A DNA stretch of 64,000 nt from Euryarchaeota archaeon UBA256 (GTDB lineage: Archaea > Thermoplasmatota > Poseidoniia > Poseidoniales > Poseidoniaceae): positions 5,728 to 69,727 of the forward strand of contig DACE01000005.1 in assembly GCA_002494645.1 (NCBI GenBank), in the 5' to 3' direction. The translations under genes were made by a program, and so were the position numbers. Positions 18,034-26,230 of this stretch are shown here, piece after piece. Within the stretch, counting starts at the first letter, position 1. Each line of letters opens with the position of its first letter. The notes under the pieces were generated by a model. That model ran no database searches. It was not told the origin of the DNA and saw only the letters and a program-made list of their open reading frames with translations.

Positions 18034-20358
18034 ATGGAAGGCGCTACAGATCCTGCAATGCTCAAAGACAGAGCCTTCTTCAAAATGGGTTTGTTCATTC
18101 ACGACAACCGAAAAGCAATGATTGCCTTCGGACTTATTTCCTGTATGTTGATGGGCAGCCTCATCACCATCGGCGCTGATTGGGCAGAGGGTTTTGGAGA
18201 AGACGACGTCGAATCCGTCAACGCTGGACGTTTAATCTCACAACGCTTCGCCACCGATAGCGATGATGGAGGTCAATCCTTCCGTTATCTCGTATACCAC
18301 CCTGTCATCAACGATACGGCACCGGTGTGGCAGGATGCTGTCACCAATGCACTCAAGCCTTTTCAAGACCATCCCGATGTTGTTGTTGAATATTCTTGGG
18401 AGGTTGAGGATGTCGACAGAGAAGACGTGACTGCAGCAGATGGAGACGGTTTTTACGCCATCAATAAAATCACCATCACCACTGACAGAAAAGATGCAAA
18501 AGCCCTCATTGATGAACTTCATGACTCCGTTGACCTACGTTCTGGGTTTGATGCATGGATGACCGATGGTATCTTCATCGACTGGACCTTTGATGACCGA
18601 ATCAAGAAGGATTTAGTGAAGGCTGAAGTTGTTGCTATTCCTCTGACGCTGATTATTCTCGGTCTTATTTTCGGGTCGGTCATTGCCGCTGTGTTGCCAA
18701 TGGGCATCGGTGGAGGCACCTTGCTTGCAGCGGTTGGTATGACCATCTGGCTGTCAAATGTGACGGACGTAACCGTGTACGCTACCAACATTGTTTCACT
18801 CATCGGAATTGGTGTCTCCATTGATTATTCGCTGTTCCTCGTGAATCGTTTCAGAGAAGAGTTGGACCGAGGTCACGATGTTCGCACCGCAACGGCAATG
18901 AGTTGTGCGACCGCTGGAAAAGCCGTCTTTTACTCCGGAATCACCGTCGCCATCGGCTTGATGGGCATGCTCTTTTTCACGAATACGTCGCTTCCTTCGT
19001 TGGGAATTGGAGGGACCATCGCAGTGACCATCGCTATGATTTACTCGACCATCGTACTACCTGCCGTTATGGCCTCACTTGGCCCGAACATCAACAATTT
19101 GAAGGTCCCCTATGCATTTGACATGAGGGCCAAAGATGACGGGATGTGGGCTCGAATCGCTAAGCGCGTCATGGACCGTCCCTGGGCTGTCCTCATCCCC
19201 ACGCTCATTCTTCTCATCGGAGCGGGCCTTCCTTTCGCCTATGCTGAGTTTTCACTCTCGTCATGGAAGGCCCTGCCGCCCGATGACGAGTCCCGCCAAG
19301 GCATGGAACTTATCGATGAGCAATGGCCTGACCAAGCAGCGAATTCAATCTTCCTCGTCATTGATACCGACGGTGCAGACCCGCTTTCGGAAGCCAATCT
19401 TCGTGCGCAGCATGCCTATCTCAACGACCTGCTCAACGACTCAAGGGTCGCTGGAGGCATCGGTATTGGTCTGCCAGCCCCGAACATGACGGCCGACGAT
19501 GTGGTTCAATTTTGGGCGACGCCTGACGAAATGATGCCACCTGAACAACTCGCCGTCCGAGAAAGCCTCAGAGGCGCCTTCGTTGGTGAAAACGCAACGA
19601 TGATGTCGGTTCAACTCATCGGTGCTCAAACCAACGTAGATTCGAGGAAGGTCGTTGAGGACGTACGGGATGAGCGCGATGTCATCCTCGGGGAATTGAC
19701 CGGAGAAAACGACCGCTTGCTCGTTGCTGGATTCGCTGCCTACAATGCCGATAACCTCGACGCTATTGCAGACAACCTGCCACGGGCCTTGGCCTTCATT
19801 CTCATTGCAACCTCCCTTCTGATCTTCATTCAGGTTCGTTCCGTGGTGATACCCATCAAGGCCATCGCCATGAACATCCTCTCCATTTCAGCGTCCTTCG
19901 GCATGCTGGTTTGGGTCTTCCAGTGGGGCTATGGAGCGGATTTGCTCAACTTCACCGCCCAACCCATTGATTCAGGAAATCCTGTCATCATGTTCTGTAT
20001 CGTCTTCGGCCTGTCCATGGATTACGAAGTGCTGATGCTGTCGCGCATTCACGAAGAGTGGGAGCGAACCGGTGACAACACCCTCGCCGTGGCCAACGGC
20101 TTGCAAAAGACGGGGGGCCTCATTACCGGGGCTGCAGCCATCATGGTCGTCGTCTTTGGGGCCTTTGGACTCTCATCGGTCATCATCCTCAAGCAAATCG
20201 GTTTAGGTCTTGCTTTGGCAATTTTCATCGATGCCACCTTCGTTCGTGCGCTGGTCGTTCCCTCCACGATGCGCTTGATGGGGAAATGGAATTGGTGGGC
20301 ACCTGCCTTCCTGCGCCCGTCCTCGTCGCATGGCCCCAACGACAGTGCAGAGGAATGA
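18034..20358 (+). CDS. MMPL/RND family membrane exporter
   Basis: This product of about 774 residues has the duplicated RND layout: one N-terminal membrane helix, a large extracytoplasmic domain, five or six helices, then a second copy. The first helix bundle contains VSIDYSLFLVNRFREELDRG and the second GLSMDYEVLMLSRIHEEWER, the characteristic D-Y pairs thought to carry protons in MmpL-type proteins. The family moves lipids, isoprenoids or drugs out of the cell; the archaeal substrate is unknown. ATG at 18034 was chosen; in-frame codons at 17965 (TTG) and 18058 are alternatives. It is divergent from apt and not clearly in an operon. Confidence 0.9.
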   Translation: MEGATDPAMLKDRAFFKMGLFIHDNRKAMIAFGLISCMLMGSLITIGADWAEGFGEDDVESVNAGRLISQRFATDSDDGGQSFRYLVYHPVINDTAPVWQDAVTNALKPFQDHPDVVVEYSWEVEDVDREDVTAADGDGFYAINKITITTDRKDAKALIDELHDSVDLRSGFDAWMTDGIFIDWTFDDRIKKDLVKAEVVAIPLTLIILGLIFGSVIAAVLPMGIGGGTLLAAVGMTIWLSNVTDVTVYATNIVSLIGIGVSIDYSLFLVNRFREELDRGHDVRTATAMSCATAGKAVFYSGITVAIGLMGMLFFTNTSLPSLGIGGTIAVTIAMIYSTIVLPAVMASLGPNINNLKVPYAFDMRAKDDGMWARIAKRVMDRPWAVLIPTLILLIGAGLPFAYAEFSLSSWKALPPDDESRQGMELIDEQWPDQAANSIFLVIDTDGADPLSEANLRAQHAYLNDLLNDSRVAGGIGIGLPAPNMTADDVVQFWATPDEMMPPEQLAVRESLRGAFVGENATMMSVQLIGAQTNVDSRKVVEDVRDERDVILGELTGENDRLLVAGFAAYNADNLDAIADNLPRALAFILIATSLLIFIQVRSVVIPIKAIAMNILSISASFGMLVWVFQWGYGADLLNFTAQPIDSGNPVIMFCIVFGLSMDYEVLMLSRIHEEWERTGDNTLAVANGLQKTGGLITGAAAIMVVVFGAFGLSSVIILKQIGLGLALAIFIDATFVRALVVPSTMRLMGKWNWWAPAFLRPSSSHGPNDSAEE

Positions 20359-20418
20359 ACCCATAACTCCGAAAGAGGGTTGCCTCCTTCGTCTGCGTCT
20401 TCCCCGCAGTACGCGAAT

Positions 20419-20476
20419 TCTCGTTTGAATTACATTGTTTGCAGAGCCATCTCATAGGGCAAATCTTCAAACGAGA
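20419..20476. repeat. 11-bp perfect inverted repeat in 5' region of coiled-coil gene
   Basis: TCTCGTTTGAA at 20419-20429 is the exact reverse complement of TTCAAACGAGA at 20466-20476, with 36 bases between. It sits in the 136-bp gap between the exporter stop and the ATG at 20495, so it could form a stem-loop in an mRNA leader or act as an operator. Function is not known. Confidence 0.5.
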
Positions 20477-20494
20477 TTGGTCAGAGGACGAACC

Positions 20495-20707
20495 ATGGCA
20501 AGGGACCGTACCCTCAAGAAAGTAGGGAAGATGCTCAAGCGTGTTGAAAAACACATTGAGGATACCAAAGAGGCGCTTGAGGACCTGGAGATCGAATTTG
20601 AAGTTCTCAAAGCTACCATCAAGCGGTTGGAAAAGGACCAACCCGTCGATGAGGTCATTGAAGAAGAATTAGACCTTGAAAACAGCACGAACATGCAGAA
20701 GTTCTGA
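20495..20707 (+). CDS. Small coiled-coil protein
   Basis: A 70-residue charged protein whose residues 8-50 form heptad-like helices (MLKRVEKHIEDTKEALEDLE, then IEFEVLKATIKRLEKD), so it is probably a dimeric coiled coil. The tail is acidic (EVIEEELDLEN). No family is recognised. The ATG at 20495 follows an AGAGG sequence; the open frame extends upstream to a TTG at 20435, but that part crosses an inverted repeat and looks non-coding. It ends 3 bp from the convergent DHH gene. Confidence 0.7.
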   Translation: MARDRTLKKVGKMLKRVEKHIEDTKEALEDLEIEFEVLKATIKRLEKDQPVDEVIEEELDLENSTNMQKF

Positions 20708-20710
20708 GGC

Positions 20711-21733
20711 TTAGATTCTCAGCACCGTCTCTCGCTGTGCCCACAGTTCTAACCAGTGATTGAGATTCGCTTGCAGACCGGGGTCTTGTATTCGACAACC
20801 ACATGCATTTGCGTGCCCACCGCCCGTGGGGTCCAAAGCAGTAGCCAAACGTGAGAGGTCGTAGCGCCCTTGTCCTTCTGGAAGAAAGGAATTGGCGTAG
20901 AAACTCGCCCCTAATGCTGGCCGTTCAGGAGTTTGGATTGAACCGTCACTGTACCCGTGAATGATGCAGCAAGCATCCACTGCATCACCCGCCCAGGCAG
21001 TCACCAAGTAACCGTTGATGCGAAGCGGCGTTTCATCCAGTCGGCATACGGCTAAACGGTCGATAATCTCTGTACGTTCGGCTACATGGGCTTGTGCCAT
21101 TTCACGCTCAGCGCGCACGCGTTCAAGATGTGGTTGAACCAGGGGGTGGTCGAGAAGATCATCGAGTGTAGCGCCTGCTGCGAGATGGTCAACAACTTGC
21201 TGCATGTACTCCTGTTCGCGTGGAGTACAGGTCCGTGCGAATTGAAGCACGGGACCGTCTTCAAGAAACGCATCCTTGCTGATGCCGCCCGAATCCAATG
21301 CATCGACTAAGGGCATCATTGGCTCAAGATGGTGCATATCGGTAACTTCAGCTAATAACTCGTAGGCTAAACGGGCTGCTGAGGGTGTGTGCTTCCAATG
21401 ACGCGTCCCCCCGCCCTTGTCAAAGAGTAAGGCTTCTTCCTCGCTTGGACGGTTGGTCAAATGATGATCGACATACCAACCGCAGGCTGGATGAAAAGGA
21501 AGGTCGATCATGACCGTATCAGCATTGATGATGTCGTCAACATGGCCGGATCGAATGGCAGCAGCATGTGAAAAAAACACTTCAGCACCCGGACGAAAAG
21601 CCTTCAATACTGCAGCACCGCACAGGCCATCAAGGTCAGAATCAGCGACAATTCTCGAGTAGTGAGGGACTTCGTCAACCCTCAGGGCTTGAATCGTCAT
21701 GGTTTGACCGCTGTGAGTGAGAGTCATCAACAT
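20711..21733 (-). CDS. DHH/DHHA1 family phosphoesterase
   Basis: A 340-residue cytoplasmic enzyme of the DHH superfamily, which hydrolyses phosphodiester bonds in short oligonucleotides, cyclic dinucleotides or pAp. The N-terminal domain has IVADSDLDGLCGAAVLK (residues 28-44; metal-binding aspartates), MIDLPFHPACGWYVDHH with D89-H90-H91, and a conserved acidic segment. The C-terminal DHHA1 domain is marked by DPTGGGHANACGCRIQD. The exact substrate is unknown; nanoRNase-like activity is a reasonable guess. The gene is divergent from the Nudix gene with five bases between the start codons as drawn. Confidence 0.88.
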   Translation of the reverse strand: MLMTLTHSGQTMTIQALRVDEVPHYSRIVADSDLDGLCGAAVLKAFRPGAEVFFSHAAAIRSGHVDDIINADTVMIDLPFHPACGWYVDHHLTNRPSEEEALLFDKGGGTRHWKHTPSAARLAYELLAEVTDMHHLEPMMPLVDALDSGGISKDAFLEDGPVLQFARTCTPREQEYMQQVVDHLAAGATLDDLLDHPLVQPHLERVRAEREMAQAHVAERTEIIDRLAVCRLDETPLRINGYLVTAWAGDAVDACCIIHGYSDGSIQTPERPALGASFYANSFLPEGQGRYDLSRLATALDPTGGGHANACGCRIQDPGLQANLNHWLELWAQRETVLRI

Positions 21734-21738
21734 TCGGG

Positions 21739-22197
21739 ATGCTTTTCTCCGCTATGACCATGAATGAGTACTTCTTGCAGGGAGGTATGGAAACTTCCTG
21801 TGGCGTAGTGCTCGTGAATTACGGCACCGTTCTTCTCCTCCAATACCCGCAGGGACATTGGGACTTACCCAAAGGCCATGTGGAACTCGATGATGATGAC
21901 CGGCATTCGACCATGCTGCGGGAACTGGAAGAAGAAACGGGCATTGCTGCTGTTGAGTTGCTTGAAGGATTTGAACAACGGACGGAATATTCGTTCCGAC
22001 ACAAAGGTAAGCGGAAGGAAAAGCAGGTGTACTGGTATATTGCCGAAACCGACGTGATTGAAGTTCGACTTTCTCATGAGCATCGGGGGTATTTGTGGCT
22101 GGACTGGGAGCAGGCATTGGAAACCATCACTCATGATGAGACGCGAGCCGTTGTACGAGCAGCCCAGCGTTTCGTGCAACTCAACGGCCGACAATAA
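21739..22197 (+). CDS. Nudix hydrolase, probably diadenosine-tetraphosphatase type
   Basis: This protein of about 152 residues has the Nudix box, which binds Mg2+ and cleaves nucleoside diphosphates linked to another moiety: LPKGHVELDDDDRHS followed by REL-EEETGI. PKGHVE and the downstream KGKRKEKQVYWYIAE fit the Ap4A-hydrolase (NUDT2) branch. The box is one residue longer than the canonical G-x5-E-x7-REUxEExGU and has Asp where Glu is usual, but the catalytic REL-EE core is intact. Alternative starts are ATGs at 21754 and 21760. It abuts the convergent cobalamin adenosyltransferase gene. Confidence 0.88.
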   Translation: MLFSAMTMNEYFLQGGMETSCGVVLVNYGTVLLLQYPQGHWDLPKGHVELDDDDRHSTMLRELEEETGIAAVELLEGFEQRTEYSFRHKGKRKEKQVYWYIAETDVIEVRLSHEHRGYLWLDWEQALETITHDETRAVVRAAQRFVQLNGRQ

Positions 22198-22893
22198 TCA
22201 CAAATCTGTGAAATCATCGTCGTTCGAGCGCATCATACGAACGCGTCCTGCAACACCTTGTTCTGCTGGGCGCTGACCAAGTGGAACCCACAAAGACTCA
22301 TCGTGATTCAATTGTGAACTGACCCATCGGCCAAGAATGAATAACCAATCCGAAAATCGGTTGATGTAGACCAAAGTGATGGCGCGGACGGCCCCTTCTC
22401 CTTCGTGTTCCATAAGGCGGACCGTAGCCCGTTCCAAACGGCGTGTGACGGTACGACTCAGGTGCATCATTGCCACTGGCGCAGGCCCCGTTGGAAGAAT
22501 AAAACTTGACAGGGGTTCGAGGTCTTCAAGCCAAACATCCATTTCCTCAACCAATAGATCCGCTTGCGTTTCGCTAAGAAGAACCATGTATTCAGGTAGA
22601 TTTTCAGGAGGGCAGGCCAATTCTGCACCGAGGTCAAAGAGTTCATTTTGGATGCGTCCGAAGGCTTCTCCCACGACTTTTTGCACCCGTTGGACATTGG
22701 TTCGCTCGCCCCCATCTTCATGACTTGGAAGGCGCTGTATTTCCATCAGAACCGTGCCGATGAGACTGTTCAACTCATCACACACGCCCACGACCTCAAA
22801 ACGCAGGTCCGATTTCATACGTCGTGAACCGTCGACGAGGGAAGATTCCCCTTTGTCACCTCCACCGGTGTAAACACGGGTAATCTTGACCAT
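22198..22893 (-). CDS. PduO-type cob(I)alamin adenosyltransferase
   Basis: A 231-residue enzyme that transfers adenosyl from ATP to cob(I)alamin to make coenzyme B12. Family marks are TRVYTGGGDKGESSLVDGSR at the N-terminus, where ATP binds, FEVVGVCDELNSLIG, RIQNELFDLGAELA, SSFILPTGPAPVA and LVYINRFSDWLFILGRW. The last two include the Arg and Asp usually needed for catalysis. It implies B12-dependent enzymes elsewhere, such as methylmalonyl-CoA mutase or class II ribonucleotide reductase. The DUF2203 gene ends 24 bp upstream on the same strand, so the two are probably cotranscribed. Confidence 0.93.
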   Translation of the reverse strand: MVKITRVYTGGGDKGESSLVDGSRRMKSDLRFEVVGVCDELNSLIGTVLMEIQRLPSHEDGGERTNVQRVQKVVGEAFGRIQNELFDLGAELACPPENLPEYMVLLSETQADLLVEEMDVWLEDLEPLSSFILPTGPAPVAMMHLSRTVTRRLERATVRLMEHEGEGAVRAITLVYINRFSDWLFILGRWVSSQLNHDESLWVPLGQRPAEQGVAGRVRMMRSNDDDFTDL

Positions 22894-22917
22894 GGGGCTG
22901 CCTCATTCCTCGGGACA

Positions 22918-23424
22918 TCATGCTTCTATGAGTGGTTTGCGGGCAGGGAAACCCTCCTCCATCCGATAATACCATTCAATATCAGTCTCTCCAACAGCCC
23001 AAGAAAAGAGGGCCATTTGATGGTCAACAACACCGTACCATTCCAAACGACCTGGGTCCATTGAAACGATGCGGGCGCCAATGGATTCCAGACGAGCAAC
23101 GTTACCCTGCCATTGGTTCACGAGTTGCCCGAGATGTTCGGCAACTTCCATCACATGTGGATGTGTCATCTTGTACTGGTCAAGAAGCAATTCCAACTCG
23201 TCGGTGAGGTCGTGTGCCTCATCACTCATCGCCTGGAGCACCATGAGCACATTACTAGCCTCAACCAGCGAGGAGCGGGCTTCCTCAATGGTCACAACCA
23301 TGGCGCCTTCAGGAAGAGGATAGGGCAAGATTGCCTCGGGTGAAAGTGCGTCGAGCTCCATAGGAAGACCCGAATAGGAAGGTTCGTCTTGAGGAATACG
23401 CACGGTTACGGCTTCACTTGACAC
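22918..23424 (-). CDS. DUF2203 family protein
   Basis: A 168-residue cytoplasmic protein that matches the DUF2203 pattern: a helical part (TIEEARSSLVEASNVLMVLQ, then a long alpha-hairpin), and a C-terminal part DPGRLEWYGVVDHQMALFSW-AVGETDIEWYYRMEEGFPARKPL, corresponding to the family consensus of a fixed Gly/Asp turn, W-x-x-GE, Y-W/Y and GF-x-x-R. Function is unknown in the family. It precedes the cobalamin adenosyltransferase gene by 24 bp on the same strand. Confidence 0.82.
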   Translation of the reverse strand: MSSEAVTVRIPQDEPSYSGLPMELDALSPEAILPYPLPEGAMVVTIEEARSSLVEASNVLMVLQAMSDEAHDLTDELELLLDQYKMTHPHVMEVAEHLGQLVNQWQGNVARLESIGARIVSMDPGRLEWYGVVDHQMALFSWAVGETDIEWYYRMEEGFPARKPLIEA

Positions 23425-23478
23425 TCTTTCAATACATCGGAAGTCGCCGATGAAGAATCACTGTTTTTAGCCGAAAAA

Positions 23479-23769
23479 TCAACTTCCGGCAACAGGAGGT
23501 GTTGGCGACTTCACCGGGTCTTCGCGGCGGCGAGCAAGGCGGCGACCGCCCCAAGTGAGCAATCCCACCCACATTGCAATTTCAAGACCGATAATGACGT
23601 AATAAATCGGTCCAAGAGACTTCAGCATGGACACTGCATCGTAGGGCAAGCCGTTGATAGCAAGGTAGGCGGACTGGGAGAGAAGGCTGGATGAAAACCA
23701 GATCACGACAGCGAACCAAAGAAGGGTCCCCACTGGCCAGTCTTTTCGCGTCTCGGTATTCTTTTCCAT
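23479..23769 (-). CDS. Small two-helix membrane protein
   Basis: A 96-residue protein with two membrane helices (VGTLLWFAVVIWFSSSLL and IYYVIIGLEIAMWVGLLTWG) and an Arg-rich cytoplasmic tail (GGRRLARRRED). No family is recognised. The start at 23769 is supported by a TATA-like box 26 nt upstream, which would place transcription initiation at or next to the ATG, a leaderless arrangement common in archaea. An upstream ATG at 23823 would put the box inside the gene and is less likely. Confidence 0.65.
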   Translation of the reverse strand: MEKNTETRKDWPVGTLLWFAVVIWFSSSLLSQSAYLAINGLPYDAVSMLKSLGPIYYVIIGLEIAMWVGLLTWGGRRLARRREDPVKSPTPPVAGS

Positions 23770-23790
23770 GATATTATATCGACCTCTAGA

Positions 23791-23800
23791 GATATAAGTC
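23791..23800 (-). promoter_or_regulatory. TATA-like box, probable leaderless transcript
   Basis: On the minus strand GACTTATATC is centred 26 nt before the ATG at 23769, the normal archaeal TATA-to-start distance. It decides the start of the small membrane protein. Confidence 0.5.
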
Positions 23801-23847
23801 CTCGTTTCTTTTGTGTGCCTCATTTCCAGTTTATGGAACGAAAGGCC

Positions 23848-24609
23848 CTATTCCGAGTCATCATCAAGTGAGGGGAAAAGTGTGGCATCGCCGCCCATAG
23901 CCCTGAGTGCCTTGTGAATTGCTTCAATCCATTGAGGTGCGACCGATGATGTGCCTCCTGCGTCCTCAAAGGCATCGTGCCACTGTTTGGCTTCTTTTTG
24001 GTCATCTAAGAACAGATGAATTCGATGGAGGGCAACATAGGCCATGGGGTTGAGGTGTTCTTCGTCAGCATCCCATCCTTTCTCAAAGCAAGCCAGTGCT
24101 CCTTGAGGGCCTTCAAGTTGTTTCCGTTGGAGCGCAACCATACCTGCTTGACTCCATGCTAGAGGTAAACGGCCGATCAGCAAACCACGGAAGACCATCC
24201 AGGTTTGGCCCCCACCCAAGAGAACGAGTAAGAGAAAACCCGACCATTGTTCAAGCGTGTTTAAGTCGGGCCAACTCAAAACCATGAGCCCACCTGCTCC
24301 AGTGCAGAACAAGAAGCCGGTCATGGGGGCAATGAAGACATCGCGCCGCGTGCGGACCATGTGATGGACGCCCACGAGGATCCCATAACTGCCCAGAGCA
24401 AGCGTCACCACGAGAAGAGCATCAATGCTCATTGGCCGAGGTGCTTGCTCGCCGATCCACAACAATCCGGTGATGCTGGCCAAAAGCCATCCAAAACGAC
24501 CGGAAATTTCTGGGAAGGGTTGATGTCGACTCCCAATGACCAGCGAGGCGGAAAGAACCGTCATGAGCAAAAGGACGAGGGTTTTGCCCATCGCTTCATC
24601 AATCAACAT
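23848..24609 (-). CDS. Membrane protein with TPR-like cytoplasmic domain
   Basis: A 253-residue protein with five or six membrane helices in the first 155 residues (for example LVLLLMTVLSASLVIG, FGWLLASITGLLWIG and WSGFLLLVLLGGGQTWMV) followed by a soluble C-terminal part. That part has helix pairs of TPR type (AGMVALQRKQLEGPQGALAC-FEKGW and AYVALHRIHLFLDDQKEAKQ) and an acidic end (FPSLDDDSE). No enzyme motif is visible. The RlmH-like gene ends 37 bp upstream on the same strand, suggesting a shared transcript. ATG at 24591 is an alternative start. Confidence 0.65.
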   Translation of the reverse strand: MLIDEAMGKTLVLLLMTVLSASLVIGSRHQPFPEISGRFGWLLASITGLLWIGEQAPRPMSIDALLVVTLALGSYGILVGVHHMVRTRRDVFIAPMTGFLFCTGAGGLMVLSWPDLNTLEQWSGFLLLVLLGGGQTWMVFRGLLIGRLPLAWSQAGMVALQRKQLEGPQGALACFEKGWDADEEHLNPMAYVALHRIHLFLDDQKEAKQWHDAFEDAGGTSSVAPQWIEAIHKALRAMGGDATLFPSLDDDSE

Positions 24610-24645
24610 CGTCTGCCCTCAAACGACTGAATCATCGGTCTAATA

Positions 24646-25080
24646 TCATGCTTTGTGATACTTCGAACCCCTCGAAATCTCAGTCGCACGGTAGAGCTGT
24701 TCAATCAAAACAACAGCTGCCAATTCATGGGGGAAGGTCATGGCAGAAAGAGAGAGTCTTGGAAGGTTGCTCAATGAATCCAGTGGAGGCCAACCCTCTG
24801 CAGGGCCGATGGCAAGGTGGACGGTTTCATTGGACAGCGTCCAGGTTTCAACGCGTTGAGCAAAGGCCATGGAGTCATCTCGAATGCCCGCTTCATCAAG
24901 CAAATACAGCATTCCACTCTGGGCTAAGAGACGCTCTGCATAGGCCTCAGGCGTAAGTTTGGATGAATGGAATTCATACCTTACACCACGGCTTTGAAGC
25001 CGTTGAGCGTACATTTCAATCAAGGCATTCATCGCTCGCTCTCGGGGGGCGCCGTGAACGTGAAGCGTGATTCGGCCCAT
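24646..25080 (-). CDS. RlmH-like SPOUT RNA methyltransferase
   Basis: The product of 144 residues matches the RlmH (YbeA) family, which N3-methylates pseudouridine 1915 in helix 69 of 23S rRNA. The start [20 protein letters not shown], the SAM-binding segment [15 protein letters not shown] (family: FxIGGxxG), and the C-terminal knot [30 protein letters not shown] agree closely with the consensus. The glycine-rich FVIGGPYG has become LAIGPAEG, so activity should be tested. ATG at 25080 was chosen because upstream codons overlap the divergent neighbour and because GAAGAGCAGGG precedes it. RlmH is mainly bacterial, so an archaeal copy is notable. Confidence 0.82.
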   Translation of the reverse strand: MGRITLHVHGAPRERAMNALIEMYAQRLQSRGVRYEFHSSKLTPEAYAERLLAQSGMLYLLDEAGIRDDSMAFAQRVETWTLSNETVHLAIGPAEGWPPLDSLSNLPRLSLSAMTFPHELAAVVLIEQLYRATEISRGSKYHKA

Positions 25081-25159
25081 GCCCTGCTCTTCACGGTCGG
25101 CTTCTTCAATCCCGTGGATGATGGACAAGACCAAAAACCATGAAGGCTCCCTTGGAACC

Positions 25160-25501
25160 ATGGGTTGGTGGCCGTTTGGCAAAAAGTCAACCAAAAAAGC
25201 CTCCAACTCAAACGACCCGATTCTCAAGGATACACGGACGTGGCTGAGCGAGTTAAGAGACGCTTGTGAACTCAATTTTGACAAGCCCGAGGAAGCGCGT
25301 CGTCAAATCCGCCACATGCAGGTTGAGTGGAAGGAAGCGCTGGATCATGGCGTGCTACCTCCAAGCACACGAGAGGGGTTGGAGAGTCGTGCGTTCCGGT
25401 TGTTAACCTGCACCGATAAAGAATGGTTGGCATGGTTGGACAACCTTGATTTCTGGAAGGCGGGATGGAAACCTGAGAATCATGAGGCGAACGAGCCTTG
25501 A
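25160..25501 (+). CDS. Small hydrophilic protein of unknown function
   Basis: A 113-residue protein starting [13 protein letters not shown], with a helical, Trp-rich body ([38 protein letters not shown]). I do not recognise a family. A basic N-terminus with two adjacent tryptophans may sit at the membrane surface. It is divergent from the RlmH-like gene and followed 26 bp later by the GST-like gene on the same strand, so they may be cotranscribed. Confidence 0.6.
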   Translation: MGWWPFGKKSTKKASNSNDPILKDTRTWLSELRDACELNFDKPEEARRQIRHMQVEWKEALDHGVLPPSTREGLESRAFRLLTCTDKEWLAWLDNLDFWKAGWKPENHEANEP

Positions 25502-25527
25502 AGAAGGAGGCATTACCACCGCCGACC

Positions 25528-26220
25528 ATGAGCCAAAAGGCTTCACTCCATCTGCTCTATACCTGTCCTTTTTGTTGGAAGGTTCGCGGCCTCATCGAAC
25601 ACCTTGGCATGGATGTGGACTACATCGGTGTCAACGGCATGAAGATCAAAAAGTCCGTTGCCTTTGCAGGCGACTGGGGTAAAGTACCTGTATTCACCGA
25701 TGAGCAGGGTGAACACGTGGTCAACTCAACACCAATTTTGCGCCACATTGATGCCGTATATAACGACGGAAAAATGGCTGCTCAAGGCGACTCATCCCGA
25801 CAAGATACGTGGATGGAATGGACCGATGCCAAGTTATCAAAAGCGACGGTCCCGATTCTTTACGGCACCTTGGGTTCTGCACTCAAAACAACGACCAGAA
25901 TTGCGAAATTGGAAGATTTTGGCTTTATCTCAAAACGTCTCTACGCATGGGCTGGATTTCCAATCATGTGGGGCATCATCGCAAAAAAGCGTGTCAAGAA
26001 AGACGGTCGAAAGCCAAAGCAGTTATGGCATGATTTGCTAACAGAATTCACGACCGCACACGAGGGGCAACCTTTCTTTGGAGGTGCTTCCCCAGACCTC
26101 GTTGATTTCTCGGCCTTTGGCTACATGCGCTCAATTTCACCCTTCCCTCAATTCAACCTTCTCACCGACCACGAGGCGGGTATGGCGTGGTACAAGCGCA
26201 TGGAAGGCACCCTGGCGTGA
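25528..26220 (+). CDS. GST-like protein with CPFC glutaredoxin motif
   Basis: This 230-residue protein has an N-terminal thioredoxin/glutaredoxin fold with CPFC (C13, C16) in LYTCPFCWKVRGLIEHLG, a conserved cis-proline region GKVPVFTD, and STPILRHID, then a helical GST C-domain containing EGQPFFGGASPDLVDFSAFG. The combination resembles microsomal prostaglandin E synthase 2-like and related GST-family proteins. It probably acts in thiol or peroxide chemistry in the cytoplasm; the substrate is unknown. ATG at 25528 is preceded by AGAAGGAGG. It ends 10 bp before the next gene. Confidence 0.8.
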   Translation: MSQKASLHLLYTCPFCWKVRGLIEHLGMDVDYIGVNGMKIKKSVAFAGDWGKVPVFTDEQGEHVVNSTPILRHIDAVYNDGKMAAQGDSSRQDTWMEWTDAKLSKATVPILYGTLGSALKTTTRIAKLEDFGFISKRLYAWAGFPIMWGIIAKKRVKKDGRKPKQLWHDLLTEFTTAHEGQPFFGGASPDLVDFSAFGYMRSISPFPQFNLLTDHEAGMAWYKRMEGTLA

Positions 26221-26230
26221 GGCGAATCAA

